DNA of 64,000 nt, from NCBI RefSeq assembly GCF_009760405.1, contig NZ_WRPP01000003.1:682001-746000 (forward strand). The letters are read 5' to 3'. The DNA is from Nocardia terrae (lineage in GTDB: Bacteria; Actinomycetota; Actinomycetes; Mycobacteriales; Mycobacteriaceae). A program made the position numbers and the translations under genes. Of this stretch, positions 37,005 to 44,155 are shown in pieces (the first letter of the stretch is position 1; every line of letters starts with the position of its first letter). The notes under the pieces were generated by a model. It searched no databases. It was not told the DNA's origin and saw only the letters and a program-made list of their open reading frames with translations.

Positions 37005-37140
37005 TAAACTCCCTCTCGTGCAATCCAACCGCGAGCTGATGCTCACCCGACGCCGCACGGTAGACCTGTGCCGGCTCGGTGGTTGTTGCTGCCTGTGCCG
37101 CTAGCCGGTCGGCCTTTCGTATTCCTCTGTCGCCGACCGG
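37005..37140 (+). promoter_or_regulatory. Leaderless promoter and attenuator region of the sulfurtransferase operon
   Basis: TAAACT (37005-37010) lies 7 nt before the GTG of the Cys-rich leader peptide. Directly after the leader stop, an 8-bp stem CCGGTCGG (37105-37112) with CCGACCGG (37133-37140) is followed by ATTTGT. A ribosome stalled at the Cys codons would reach this hairpin, so cysteine-responsive attenuation is expected. Confidence 0.7.
37018..37104 (+). CDS. Cys-rich leader peptide (Ms5788A-like) of the sulfurtransferase operon
   Basis: 28 aa, GTG 37018. The 'MLTRRRTVDLCRLGGCCCLCR' region carries five Cys in its last eleven residues (18, 23, 24, 25, 27), including a triple-Cys run, then TAG. 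Polycysteine leaderless ORFs in front of the same genes act as cysteine-responsive attenuators in mycobacteria. Here the promoter spacing, gene order and the hairpin after the stop are all preserved. Confidence 0.85.
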   Translation: MQSNRELMLTRRRTVDLCRLGGCCCLCR

Positions 37141-37218
37141 ATTTGTCCCCCGCTGTCGAGAGATCACATCGATCCTCCGGCGATCTGGCCAATACACCTT
37201 CAGCGCAGGAGTACTCCC

Positions 37219-37713
37219 ATGTCGAACCCTCAGATAGGCACACCGCCCGCCGGGCAGGTAGATGTCCGCGGCCCGCGTTTCGCGGCCTGGATCACCACCG
37301 CCGTGCTGGCCCTCGTTCTGATCGTCGCCGTCTTCTCCGTTCCCGCCGCCACCGTGCTGCTGGCCCTGCAGGCCATCGTGTTCGGATTGAGCGCCGCCTA
37401 CGGTCCGCGCCGTAGCCCGTACGGCCGGATCTACGCCACCGCCATCGCGCCGCGCATCGGCGCGCCCACCGAGCTGGAACCCGTTGCGCCGCTGCGGTTC
37501 GCGCAGCTGGTGGGTCTGGCCTTCGCGGTGCTGGGCGTGGTCGGGTTCGCGGCGGGCAGCACCGTGGTCGGCGCGATCTTCACCGGATTCGCGCTGTTCG
37601 CGGCCTTCCTCAACGCGGCCTTCGGAATCTGCCTGGGCTGCAAGATCTATCCGCTCGTCGCCCGGTTCCGGACCACCTCGAACGATCCGGTGTCGACCCC
37701 CACCTCCGTCTAG
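37219..37713 (+). CDS. DUF4395 integral membrane protein
   Basis: 164 aa, ATG 37219 with AGGAG upstream. Four membrane segments and a C-terminal 'CLGCKIYPL' CXXC motif near 143-146, characteristic of DUF4395 proteins found beside rhodaneses and thioredoxins. It may move or shield a sulfur species or electrons between thiX and the sulfurtransferase; that role is inferred from the operon only. Under the Cys leader attenuator. Confidence 0.8.
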   Translation: MSNPQIGTPPAGQVDVRGPRFAAWITTAVLALVLIVAVFSVPAATVLLALQAIVFGLSAAYGPRRSPYGRIYATAIAPRIGAPTELEPVAPLRFAQLVGLAFAVLGVVGFAAGSTVVGAIFTGFALFAAFLNAAFGICLGCKIYPLVARFRTTSNDPVSTPTSV

Positions 37714-37786
37714 CCCCCTGACTCTGTCCAACCCTCAACCACACGAACGCAACGCCGCCTCCTGGCACCGCATCGAAAGGAACAAC

Positions 37787-38620
37787 ATGGCTCGCTCCGA
37801 TGTCCTGGTCTCCGCAGACTGGGTCGAAGAGAACCTGAACACCCCGGGCGTCGTCCTGGTCGAGGTGGACGAGGACACCTCGGCCTACGACCTGGGGCAC
37901 ATCGAGGGCGCCGTGCGTCTCGACTGGAAGAAGGACCTGCAGGACCAGGTCCGCCGCGACTTCGTGAACCAGGAGCAGTTCTCGGCTCTCCTGTCCGAGC
38001 GCGGCATCGGCAACGACGACACCGTGGTGCTCTACGGCGGCAACAACAACTGGTTCGCGGCCTACGCCTACTGGTACTTCAAGCTCTACGGCCACCAGGA
38101 CGTGAAGCTGCTCGACGGCGGCCGCAAGAAGTGGGAGCTGGACGGCCGCGAGCTGACCAAGGAGGTCCGGGTCCGCCCGGCCACCGAGTACAAGGCCGCC
38201 GCGCAGGACCTGTCCATCCGCGCCTTCCGCGACGAGGTCATCGACGCCATCGGCGCCAAGAACCTGGTCGACGTGCGCTCCCCCGACGAGTTCTCCGGCA
38301 AGATCCTGGCCCCGGCCCACCTGCCGCAGGAGCAGTCGCAGCGTCCGGGCCACATCCCCGGCGCGATCAACGTTCCGTGGTCGAAGGCCGCGAACGAGGA
38401 CGGCACCTTCAAGAGCGACGCCGAGCTGGCCGAGATCTACAAGGATGCCGGTCTGGACGGCGAGAAGCAGACCATCGCCTACTGCCGTATCGGCGAGCGT
38501 TCCTCGCACACCTGGTTCGTGCTGCAGGAGCTGCTGGGCCACCAGAACGTCAAGAACTACGACGGGTCCTGGACCGAGTACGGGTCCCTCGTCGGTGCAC
38601 CGATCGAGTTGGGAGCGTAA
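37787..38620 (+). CDS. cysA: Thiosulfate sulfurtransferase (CysA2/SseA-type rhodanese)
   Basis: 277 aa, ATG 37787 with GAAAGGA upstream; length equals the mycobacterial CysA2. Two rhodanese domains: an inactive N-terminal one ('WVEENLNTPGVVLVEVDED', 'DTVVLYGGNNNWFAAYAYWYF') and a catalytic C-terminal one with Cys in 'AYCRIGERSSHTWFVL'. Transfers sulfane sulfur from thiosulfate to thiols. Followed 5 bp later by sseC. Confidence 0.92.
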   Translation: MARSDVLVSADWVEENLNTPGVVLVEVDEDTSAYDLGHIEGAVRLDWKKDLQDQVRRDFVNQEQFSALLSERGIGNDDTVVLYGGNNNWFAAYAYWYFKLYGHQDVKLLDGGRKKWELDGRELTKEVRVRPATEYKAAAQDLSIRAFRDEVIDAIGAKNLVDVRSPDEFSGKILAPAHLPQEQSQRPGHIPGAINVPWSKAANEDGTFKSDAELAEIYKDAGLDGEKQTIAYCRIGERSSHTWFVLQELLGHQNVKNYDGSWTEYGSLVGAPIELGA

Positions 38621-38625
38621 TCAAC

Positions 38626-38931
38626 ATGTGTGCAGCACCTACCCAGGGTCAGGCCATCCCGGCCAATGTCGATGTCGAGAAGGAGACGGTCATCACCGGC
38701 CGTGTCCTGACCGCTGACGGTCAGACCGTCGGTGGCGCGTTCGTCCGCCTGCTGGACGAGAACGGCGACTTCACCGCCGAGGTCGTGGCCTCGGGCACCG
38801 GCGACTTCCGCTTCTTCGCGGCGCCGGGCAAGTGGACCGTGCGCGCGCTGTCCTCCTCGGGCAACGGCACCGTCGTGGTGTCGCCGGAGGGCGCGGGCAT
38901 CCACAACGTGGACGTCACCGTCGCCAAGTAG
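38626..38931 (+). CDS. sseC: SseC family protein (DUF1416)
   Basis: 101 aa, ATG 38626. Carboxypeptidase-regulatory/transthyretin-like beta-sandwich ('VITGRVLTADGQTVGGAFVRLLDENGDF', 'AAPGKWTVRALSSSG'). Conserved partner of CysA2-type sulfurtransferases in actinobacteria; the biochemical role is not settled. Final gene of the operon, ending in a strong terminator. Confidence 0.88.
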   Translation: MCAAPTQGQAIPANVDVEKETVITGRVLTADGQTVGGAFVRLLDENGDFTAEVVASGTGDFRFFAAPGKWTVRALSSSGNGTVVVSPEGAGIHNVDVTVAK

Positions 38932-38961
38932 GAGCGCGGTTTCGAACTGACGAAACATCAA

Positions 38962-38996
38962 GAACGGCCCCGGGATTCATGATCCCGGGGCCGTTC
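38962..38996 (+). terminator. Terminator of the sulfurtransferase operon
   Basis: Perfect 15-bp stem (38962-38976 with 38982-38996), TCATG loop, then TCGTCTT. Confidence 0.85.
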
Positions 38997-39087
38997 TCGT
39001 CTTCACCCCCGCGTCTTACCGATTGTGCGAAAGATTTTCCCGGGGTCGTTTTCACGTGATCTCGGCGGTGGGATTAGACTCCGAGAC

Positions 39088-39183
39088 GTGGTGCTTACCT
39101 TCGAGATTCTGCTGGTTCTCGTCTCCGTGCTGATCGCTTGGTTCGGTCTGTACGTCCTCTACCGGCTGTTCACCGAGTCGTGA
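39088..39183 (+). CDS. Very small single-span membrane protein
   Basis: 31 aa, GTG 39088 (a second GTG follows immediately). Almost the entire protein is one hydrophobic helix, 'ILLVLVSVLIAWFGLYVLY', with a short charged tail. TAGACT (39075-39080) lies 7 nt upstream, so the message is probably leaderless. The stop overlaps the GTG of the following FABP-like gene (GTGA), arguing for translational coupling and for this being a true gene. Family not recognised. Confidence 0.6.
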   Translation: MVLTFEILLVLVSVLIAWFGLYVLYRLFTES

Positions 39184-39890
39184 CAGATCCGGCCCACGAG
39201 AACATCGAAAACGGAGTGGCCAACGGATCGTCGTCGACGACGCCGATCGTTCGCCACGACGAGGGCGCTAGGCGCAGCGGCGACCAGGCGGTCGCCGAGG
39301 CTGCCGAGCGTGCCAAGTCGACCGGAGCGATGAATGTTCCGACGCTTCCCGGTCTTCCGTTGCCCGTGGACACCGCGAACCTGCGGTTGGGCCCGGATCT
39401 GAGTTCCTCCATGCTCGCGCTGCTACCGCTGGTCGGCGTGTGGCGCGGTGAGGGCGAGGGCAACGAGCCCGAGACCGGCGACTACCGCTTCGGTCAGCAG
39501 ATCGTCGTCTCGCACGACGGCGGCGACTACCTGACCTGGGAGGCCCGCTCCTGGAAGCTGGACGCTCAGGGCGAGTACACCGGCCCGGATCTGCGCGAGA
39601 GCGGTTTCTGGCGGGTCGGCATCGACGGTGACGACGAGGTGCTCGAGCTGCTGCTCACCCACTCGACCGGCATCGTCGAGCTGTTCTACGGCCAGGCGCT
39701 CACCCAGTCCTCCTGGGAGCTGGCCACCGACGTGGTGATCCGCAGCCAGTCCGGCATCGTGGTCGGCGGCGCGAAGCGGCTCTACGGCATTGTCGAGGGC
39801 GGCGATCTGGGCTACGTCGAGGAGCGCATCGCGGCGGACGGCGCCCTGGAGCCGCGACTCTCGGCCCGCCTGCAGCGCTACATCGGTTGA
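39180..39890 (+). CDS. FABP/nitrobindin-like beta-barrel protein (Rv0813c type)
   Basis: 236 aa, GTG 39180, overlapping the small membrane-protein stop. The first 60 residues are a polar tail. The rest is a ten-strand barrel starting with 'GVWRGEGEG' (the GxWxGxG motif of nitrobindin/FABP-like proteins), then 'GDYRFGQQIVVSHDGGDYLTWEARSW' and 'GFWRVGID'. Homologues bind fatty acids or heme. Ends at a T-rich terminator. Confidence 0.85.
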   Translation: MTDPAHENIENGVANGSSSTTPIVRHDEGARRSGDQAVAEAAERAKSTGAMNVPTLPGLPLPVDTANLRLGPDLSSSMLALLPLVGVWRGEGEGNEPETGDYRFGQQIVVSHDGGDYLTWEARSWKLDAQGEYTGPDLRESGFWRVGIDGDDEVLELLLTHSTGIVELFYGQALTQSSWELATDVVIRSQSGIVVGGAKRLYGIVEGGDLGYVEERIAADGALEPRLSARLQRYIG

Positions 39891-39901
39891 CAGATTCAAC
39901 G

Positions 39902-39937
39902 AAGCCCCGTCGGCCGATTGGTCGTACGGGGCTTTTT
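39902..39937 (+). terminator. Terminator after FABP-like gene
   Basis: 9-bp stem AAGCCCCGT (39902-39910) with ACGGGGCTT (39926-39934), followed directly by a T-run (to 39937). Canonical. Confidence 0.85.
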
Positions 39938-39944
39938 CATGTCT

Positions 39945-40158
39945 TGGTCCAGAAAAGGGTACGGCCCCCGAGTTGTACCGACGGAGGATGCAACATTCTC
40001 ACGTCGGTCCGGCCGGACAGGCCGTAACTCGGGGGCCGGGTGGCTGCCTTGGATTCGCGAGGGCTCGCGCGATCGGAATCCGATTGCAGCGGTAGCGCCT
40101 AGCTGGCAGCCACCTCACGCGTCCTAGAAATCATTCTCGAACCACCTCCTTCCTGTGT
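39945..40158 (-). ncRNA. Orphan structured RNA with an 11-codon ORF and terminator-like stem
   Basis: A minus-strand transcript is predicted from the promoter at 40166-40194. Reading 5' to 3': an AAGGAGG ribosome-binding site (40145-40151), a short ORF (40099-40134), a 10-bp stem whose 5' arm lies inside that ORF (40105-40114 with 40039-40048), and a second compound stem (12 bp, 40026-40037 with 39963-39974, enclosing a 7-bp stem 40002-40008 with 39977-39983) followed by GTACCCTTTTCT. This has the anatomy of a ribosome-controlled attenuator, but no minus-strand gene follows it. I recognise no named RNA family. Confidence 0.5.
40099..40134 (-). CDS. 11-codon ORF inside the orphan RNA element
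   Basis: ATG 40134: Met-Ile-Ser-Arg-Thr-Arg-Glu-Val-Ala-Ala-Ser then TAG. A full-length Shine-Dalgarno (AAGGAGG) sits 10 nt upstream. The last five codons form one arm of a perfect 10-bp hairpin, so translation to the stop codon would open it. Peptide family unknown. Confidence 0.45.
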   Translation of the reverse strand: MISRTREVAAS

Positions 40159-40165
40159 ACCGACG

Positions 40166-40194
40166 AAATTAGTCGCTCGAGTCAAAGGCGGCAA
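40166..40194 (-). promoter_or_regulatory. Promoter of the orphan RNA element
   Basis: Minus strand TTGCCG (40189-40194), exactly 17 bp, TAATTT (40166-40171). The predicted start is near 40158. Confidence 0.55.
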
Positions 40195-40223
40195 CGTATT
40201 TTCTCGGACCGCGAAACAGCAGG

Positions 40224-41858
40224 TCAGGCGGGAATAAAATGATCAACCGAGAGGCTGCCGCCGGGCTCGACGTGAACGACGGTGTCGGCCTTGGTGTCCG
40301 GCGGCAGCTGGTGGGTGACCACCACGACCGTGCGGTCACGATCCACCAGCCCGCTGGATTCATCCAGCAGCCGACGCTGCAACTCCGCGCCCGCCTCGGC
40401 CTCCATGTGCTCGGTGGGCTCGTCCAGCAGCAGCACCCGGGCCGGCGAGAGCAGGGCGCGGGCCAGCAGGATGCGGCGGCGCTGACCACCCGAGACCGCC
40501 GCAGCACCACCGACCAGATCGGTGTCGACGCCCTCGGGCAGGGAGTCCAGCCAATCCCCCGCTCCGACTGCGCGCAGGGCGGTTTCGGCCTCCGCCGCGG
40601 TGATGTCGCCCCGCGCCACCCGCAGATTCTCCAGCACGGTGGTCCCGAACAGGTGCGCGTCCTCGGCGAAGAAGGTGACACCGGGGCGCGGTGTGTCGAA
40701 CAGCCCCGCCCAGCCCATCAGCAGCGTGGTCTTGCCCGCGCCGCTGGGCCCGACGACCGCGATGCGACGGCCTGCGGGCAGCGGCGGGAAAGTCGGCGCA
40801 GGAGTCTCGGATTCGCTGTGTTCGAGCCGGTTCAGGCGATGCAGGGCGGCGCGGCCGGTGGTCAGCGCCTGCGCGGCGGCCGGAAGCACCGCGACCGCCT
40901 CGAAGGCAGACAGCGGTACCAGCACCAGCACCGTGAACGCCATCGGCGAGATACCGCCCGGCGCGACAGTCTGGAAGCCCGCGGTCGGCACGGGAGTCCC
41001 GCTGCCGTACAGCACGATCCCGATCAGCAAGGCCCCCAGCACACTGGCCCCGATCGACAGTGGCAGCACCGCCGCCGCCCACGCGCCGTGCTTCGCCGCC
41101 CGATCCTCGGCCGCCACCGCCCGCTGCCCGGCGGCGGTCGCCGCGCCGACCGCATCGGAAAGCCTTCCCGCGACCCGCAATTCGGGCGCATGATCAAGCA
41201 CGGTGAGTGCCTCCGCGGTGAACTCGGTCCGATCGGCCCGCACCGCCAGCTCCGCCTCCCGGGCCGCCCGCGCCGACAGCCACGGCGCGATGATTCCCGA
41301 AATCGCCAGTGCGACGGCCAGGATCACGGCCGCGAGCACCGAAATGCTCGCCAGCAGCCCGACGGCCAGCAGCGACAGGATCAGCGCCACCGCGATGGGC
41401 ACGAATGCCCGCACCACCACGGCCCCCAGATCGTCGATATCGCTCATCACCCGCCCGAGCAGCTCACCTCGCCGCAGTCGAGTCGGATCCCCGGACCCGA
41501 CTTCGTCTTTCGCTTCGGTGCGACGCAGCCGCCAGATATCCGCACCCGCCAGCGTTCGATACGTCGTGGTCCGCGCGGTACTCATGGACCGCAGTGCCAC
41601 ATCATGCGTGGCCAGCCGCTCCAGATACCGGCACAACCCCCGCGAAATACCCAGCGCCCGCACGGTTGTCACGGCGATGCTCAAATCCAGCACGGGCGGC
41701 ATCTGCCAGGCCCGCGCGATCAGCCACGCCGCCAGGGCCGCCAGCCCGAGCCCGCTCCCGAGCGCCAGCACCCCCCACCCCACCGACAGCGCCATCCGCG
41801 CCCGCGACAGCTCGAGCAGCTCCCGAATGCACCGAAAATCAGCAAGTACCGCCCTCAT
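40224..41858 (-). CDS. cydC: ABC exporter subunit CydC for cytochrome bd assembly
   Basis: 544 aa, ATG 41858. Six-helix ABC exporter half (about 20-310) plus NBD: Walker A 'GPSGAGKTT' near 373, signature 'VSGGQRRR', Walker B 'VLLLDEPTEHM' and 'VVVTHQLP'. CydDC exports cysteine/glutathione-type thiols needed for bd oxidase assembly. The start overlaps the cydD stop by 4 bp. 'THEHM'-style degenerate D-loop ('TEHMEA') is typical of CydC. Confidence 0.9.
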   Translation of the reverse strand: MRAVLADFRCIRELLELSRARMALSVGWGVLALGSGLGLAALAAWLIARAWQMPPVLDLSIAVTTVRALGISRGLCRYLERLATHDVALRSMSTARTTTYRTLAGADIWRLRRTEAKDEVGSGDPTRLRRGELLGRVMSDIDDLGAVVVRAFVPIAVALILSLLAVGLLASISVLAAVILAVALAISGIIAPWLSARAAREAELAVRADRTEFTAEALTVLDHAPELRVAGRLSDAVGAATAAGQRAVAAEDRAAKHGAWAAAVLPLSIGASVLGALLIGIVLYGSGTPVPTAGFQTVAPGGISPMAFTVLVLVPLSAFEAVAVLPAAAQALTTGRAALHRLNRLEHSESETPAPTFPPLPAGRRIAVVGPSGAGKTTLLMGWAGLFDTPRPGVTFFAEDAHLFGTTVLENLRVARGDITAAEAETALRAVGAGDWLDSLPEGVDTDLVGGAAAVSGGQRRRILLARALLSPARVLLLDEPTEHMEAEAGAELQRRLLDESSGLVDRDRTVVVVTHQLPPDTKADTVVHVEPGGSLSVDHFIPA

Positions 41859-44020
41859 CGCGCCGACACCTCCGCCGAATCGAACTCTCCCACAGCGTGA
41901 TCCGCCGAGTCTCCCGACCGGGCGCCGTGATGCTCGACCCGAGCGGACATGGCACCGTCCGGAATGTCTCCCATCGCCGCTGTCTCGCCGCCGGTCGGAT
42001 CGGGTGCGGCGACCTCCTGCTCCGCAGTGAGTGCCGAGGCAGTCCGAGCGCCATCACCGACAAGCGGCCGACCCTGCGAAGCCCCGGCCGGGCCCCAGAT
42101 GCCGACCGGGCAGGCCGTATCGGCCCGGGGCAGTTCGAGCACCGCGTCGCCGCCGTCACCGCGCCCCGGTGCGGCTTCGCCGGACGGATCGGCGGCGCTG
42201 TCCGGCGGGCCGCCGCGGTAGGCGTCCGCGGCGTCGCGGAGTGTCCGGCGTGGCTCTGCCGTCCTCGCATGAATTCCGCTCTCATGTACCGATTCCGAGT
42301 CGATCGATGCCGACCGGGCGGTTGCATGGACCTCGACTATGTGGTCGGCGACGGCGAGAACGGACGGGCGGTGGGCGATTACGACGACCGTGGCTCCGGC
42401 GCGGGCGCGGGCGGTCAGGGCCGCGAGAACTGTTGCCTCCGAGGCGTCGTCGAGGTGGGCGGTGGGTTCGTCGAGGAGGAGGATCGAGCGGGGGGCGGCC
42501 AGGGTGCGGGTGAGGGCGAGGCGTTGACGCTGGCCCAGGGAGAGGCCCAGGCCGCCGGTGCCGACGATAGTGTCCCAGCGGTCGGGGAGATCGCGCAGGA
42601 CGGTGTCGAATCCGGTGGCGACACAGGCAGATTCGATCTGCGCGGGACCCGCCGGGGGGCCGAGGAGTTCGAGGTTGGCGCGGAGGGTGCCGGGGACGAG
42701 GACCGGCCGCTGGGGCAGCCAGGCGATGTGCGACCACCAGTCGTCGAGATCCAGATCGGGGACGGGGGCGTCGTCGACGAGGACGGTTCCGGAGTCGGGG
42801 GTGAGCAGGCCCAGGATCGCCTGCAGCGCGGTCGATTTGCCGCAGCCGTTGGGGCCGGTGAGCACGGTGACCAGGCCGGGACGGATATCGGCGGACAGGC
42901 GGTCGGGGGCGTAGCCGTCGCGGGACCGGATGGTGAGGTTGCGGATGTCGATGTGGCCGTGGATGTTCCGGTGTCCGGCTCGGTTCGGGTCGGCCGGTGC
43001 GGCGCTCGCGGCGGGATCGGCGTCCGGCTCGATGATGGCGAAAGCTCGTTCGGCGGCGGCCATTCCGTCCTGGGCGGCGTGGAAACGTTCGCCGACGGCG
43101 CGCAGCGGGAGATAGACCTCGGGGGCGAGGATGAGAGCGAGCAGGCCCGCGTACAGGCCCATGTGGCCGAAGACCAGGCGCATGCCGATGGAGACGGCGA
43201 CCAGGGCCACGCACAGGGTGGCGAGCATTTCCAGGACCATGGAGGACAGGAAGGCCAGGCGCAGGGCCGACATGGTGCGGCGGTGCAGGACGTCGCCGAG
43301 CTCGCGGACCCGGCCCGCCATGCTGCGGGGTGAATCACCCACTGCCGCAGCGTCGGCGCGTCCGGTTTCGCGGCCGAGGGCGCGCAAGGTGGGCATGCCC
43401 GCGAAGAGATCGAGGAGTTGATCCGAGAGCCGGGTGGTGGCGGCCAGGGTGTCGGCGGATTTGCCCTGGGTGAGCAGGCCGATGAGGATCATGAAGATCG
43501 GAATCAGCGGCAGGGTGACCAGGATGATCACGCCGGAGATCCAGTCGTGGGCGGCGATGACGGCCAGCACCACCGGCGGCACCAGCGTGGCCAGGATCAG
43601 GGCGGGAAGGTAGCCCGCGAGATAGGCGCGCAGGCCGCTGAGCCCGGAACCGACCACCACCGCGAGTTCGGTGCGGCGGCTTTCCAATTCGCGGGGCGGC
43701 AACTGCGCCCCGGCGTCGAGAGCGGCGGTCTCGAGTTCGGCGACCACCTGGGCTCCGGCGCGGTGCGCGAGGCGGGACTGCCACCAGGTGGCGGCGACCC
43801 GGCACCCGACGGCCACGGCGAAGATGACCAATTCGACTGTCCAGGAGCCGATCCGGCGATGCTCCGGCTCGGTGATCACCCCCGCGAGCACCCGCGCCAA
43901 CGCGAGCGCCGCGATGACTATGCACCCGGTGGTGACCAGCGACAGCCCCACACTGAGTCCGAGATACCTGCGCGCCGAGCGAGCGTGCCGCCACAGTCGC
44001 GGGTCCACCGGTCGTGCCAT
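41855..44020 (-). CDS. cydD: ABC exporter subunit CydD, with long C-terminal extension
   Basis: 721 aa, ATG 44020. Exporter half with six membrane helices (about 20-320), then NBD: Walker A 'GPNGCGKST' near 395, signature 'LSLGQRQR', Walker B 'SILLLDEPTAHLD' and 'VVIAHRPS'. CydD proteins are usually about 550-590 aa. Here roughly 155 extra residues (from about 565) of low-complexity Ala/Gly/Asp/Pro sequence follow the NBD, encoded by 41858-42325, with no recognisable domain. Partner of cydC in the bd-oxidase cluster. Confidence 0.88.
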   Translation of the reverse strand: MARPVDPRLWRHARSARRYLGLSVGLSLVTTGCIVIAALALARVLAGVITEPEHRRIGSWTVELVIFAVAVGCRVAATWWQSRLAHRAGAQVVAELETAALDAGAQLPPRELESRRTELAVVVGSGLSGLRAYLAGYLPALILATLVPPVVLAVIAAHDWISGVIILVTLPLIPIFMILIGLLTQGKSADTLAATTRLSDQLLDLFAGMPTLRALGRETGRADAAAVGDSPRSMAGRVRELGDVLHRRTMSALRLAFLSSMVLEMLATLCVALVAVSIGMRLVFGHMGLYAGLLALILAPEVYLPLRAVGERFHAAQDGMAAAERAFAIIEPDADPAASAAPADPNRAGHRNIHGHIDIRNLTIRSRDGYAPDRLSADIRPGLVTVLTGPNGCGKSTALQAILGLLTPDSGTVLVDDAPVPDLDLDDWWSHIAWLPQRPVLVPGTLRANLELLGPPAGPAQIESACVATGFDTVLRDLPDRWDTIVGTGGLGLSLGQRQRLALTRTLAAPRSILLLDEPTAHLDDASEATVLAALTARARAGATVVVIAHRPSVLAVADHIVEVHATARSASIDSESVHESGIHARTAEPRRTLRDAADAYRGGPPDSAADPSGEAAPGRGDGGDAVLELPRADTACPVGIWGPAGASQGRPLVGDGARTASALTAEQEVAAPDPTGGETAAMGDIPDGAMSARVEHHGARSGDSADHAVGEFDSAEVSAR

Positions 44021-44055
44021 GGTCGATCTCCTCTACGCAGTGCCCAATTCAAGAA

Positions 44056-44089
44056 ACGGGCGTACCGGGTTTCACGCCGGTACGCCCGT
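44056..44089 (-). terminator. Terminator between cydAB and cydDC
   Basis: Perfect 13-bp stem ACGGGCGTACCGG (44056-44068) with its complement (44077-44089), 8-nt loop, followed on the minus strand by TTTCTT. It may split the cyd cluster into two transcripts or reduce read-through into cydDC. Confidence 0.7.
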
Positions 44090-44139
44090 CCCTGTTCAAC
44101 TCAGCCCGTCCCTGTTCAACTCAGCCCGTCCCTGTTCAA
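44084..44139. repeat. 20-bp direct repeat, 2.8 copies, between cydB and cydD
   Basis: GCCCGTCCCTGTTCAACTCA occurs at 44084-44103 and 44104-44123, with 16 further bases at 44124-44139. The copies are identical. The first overlaps the 3' arm of the adjoining terminator stem, so the array looks like a local duplication of terminator-flanking DNA. Confidence 0.85.
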
Positions 44140-44155
44140 GCCTGCCGGTGCATGG

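Noticed and set aside
39945..40158. tmRNA, 6S RNA or a whiB7 leader
   Set aside because: No tRNA-like acceptor or resume-codon layout, no open central bubble, and no whiB7 or other gene downstream on the minus strand.
44084..44139. Possible CRISPR array
   Set aside because: The 20-bp units are directly adjacent with no spacers, fewer than three full copies and no cas genes; it is a simple tandem repeat.
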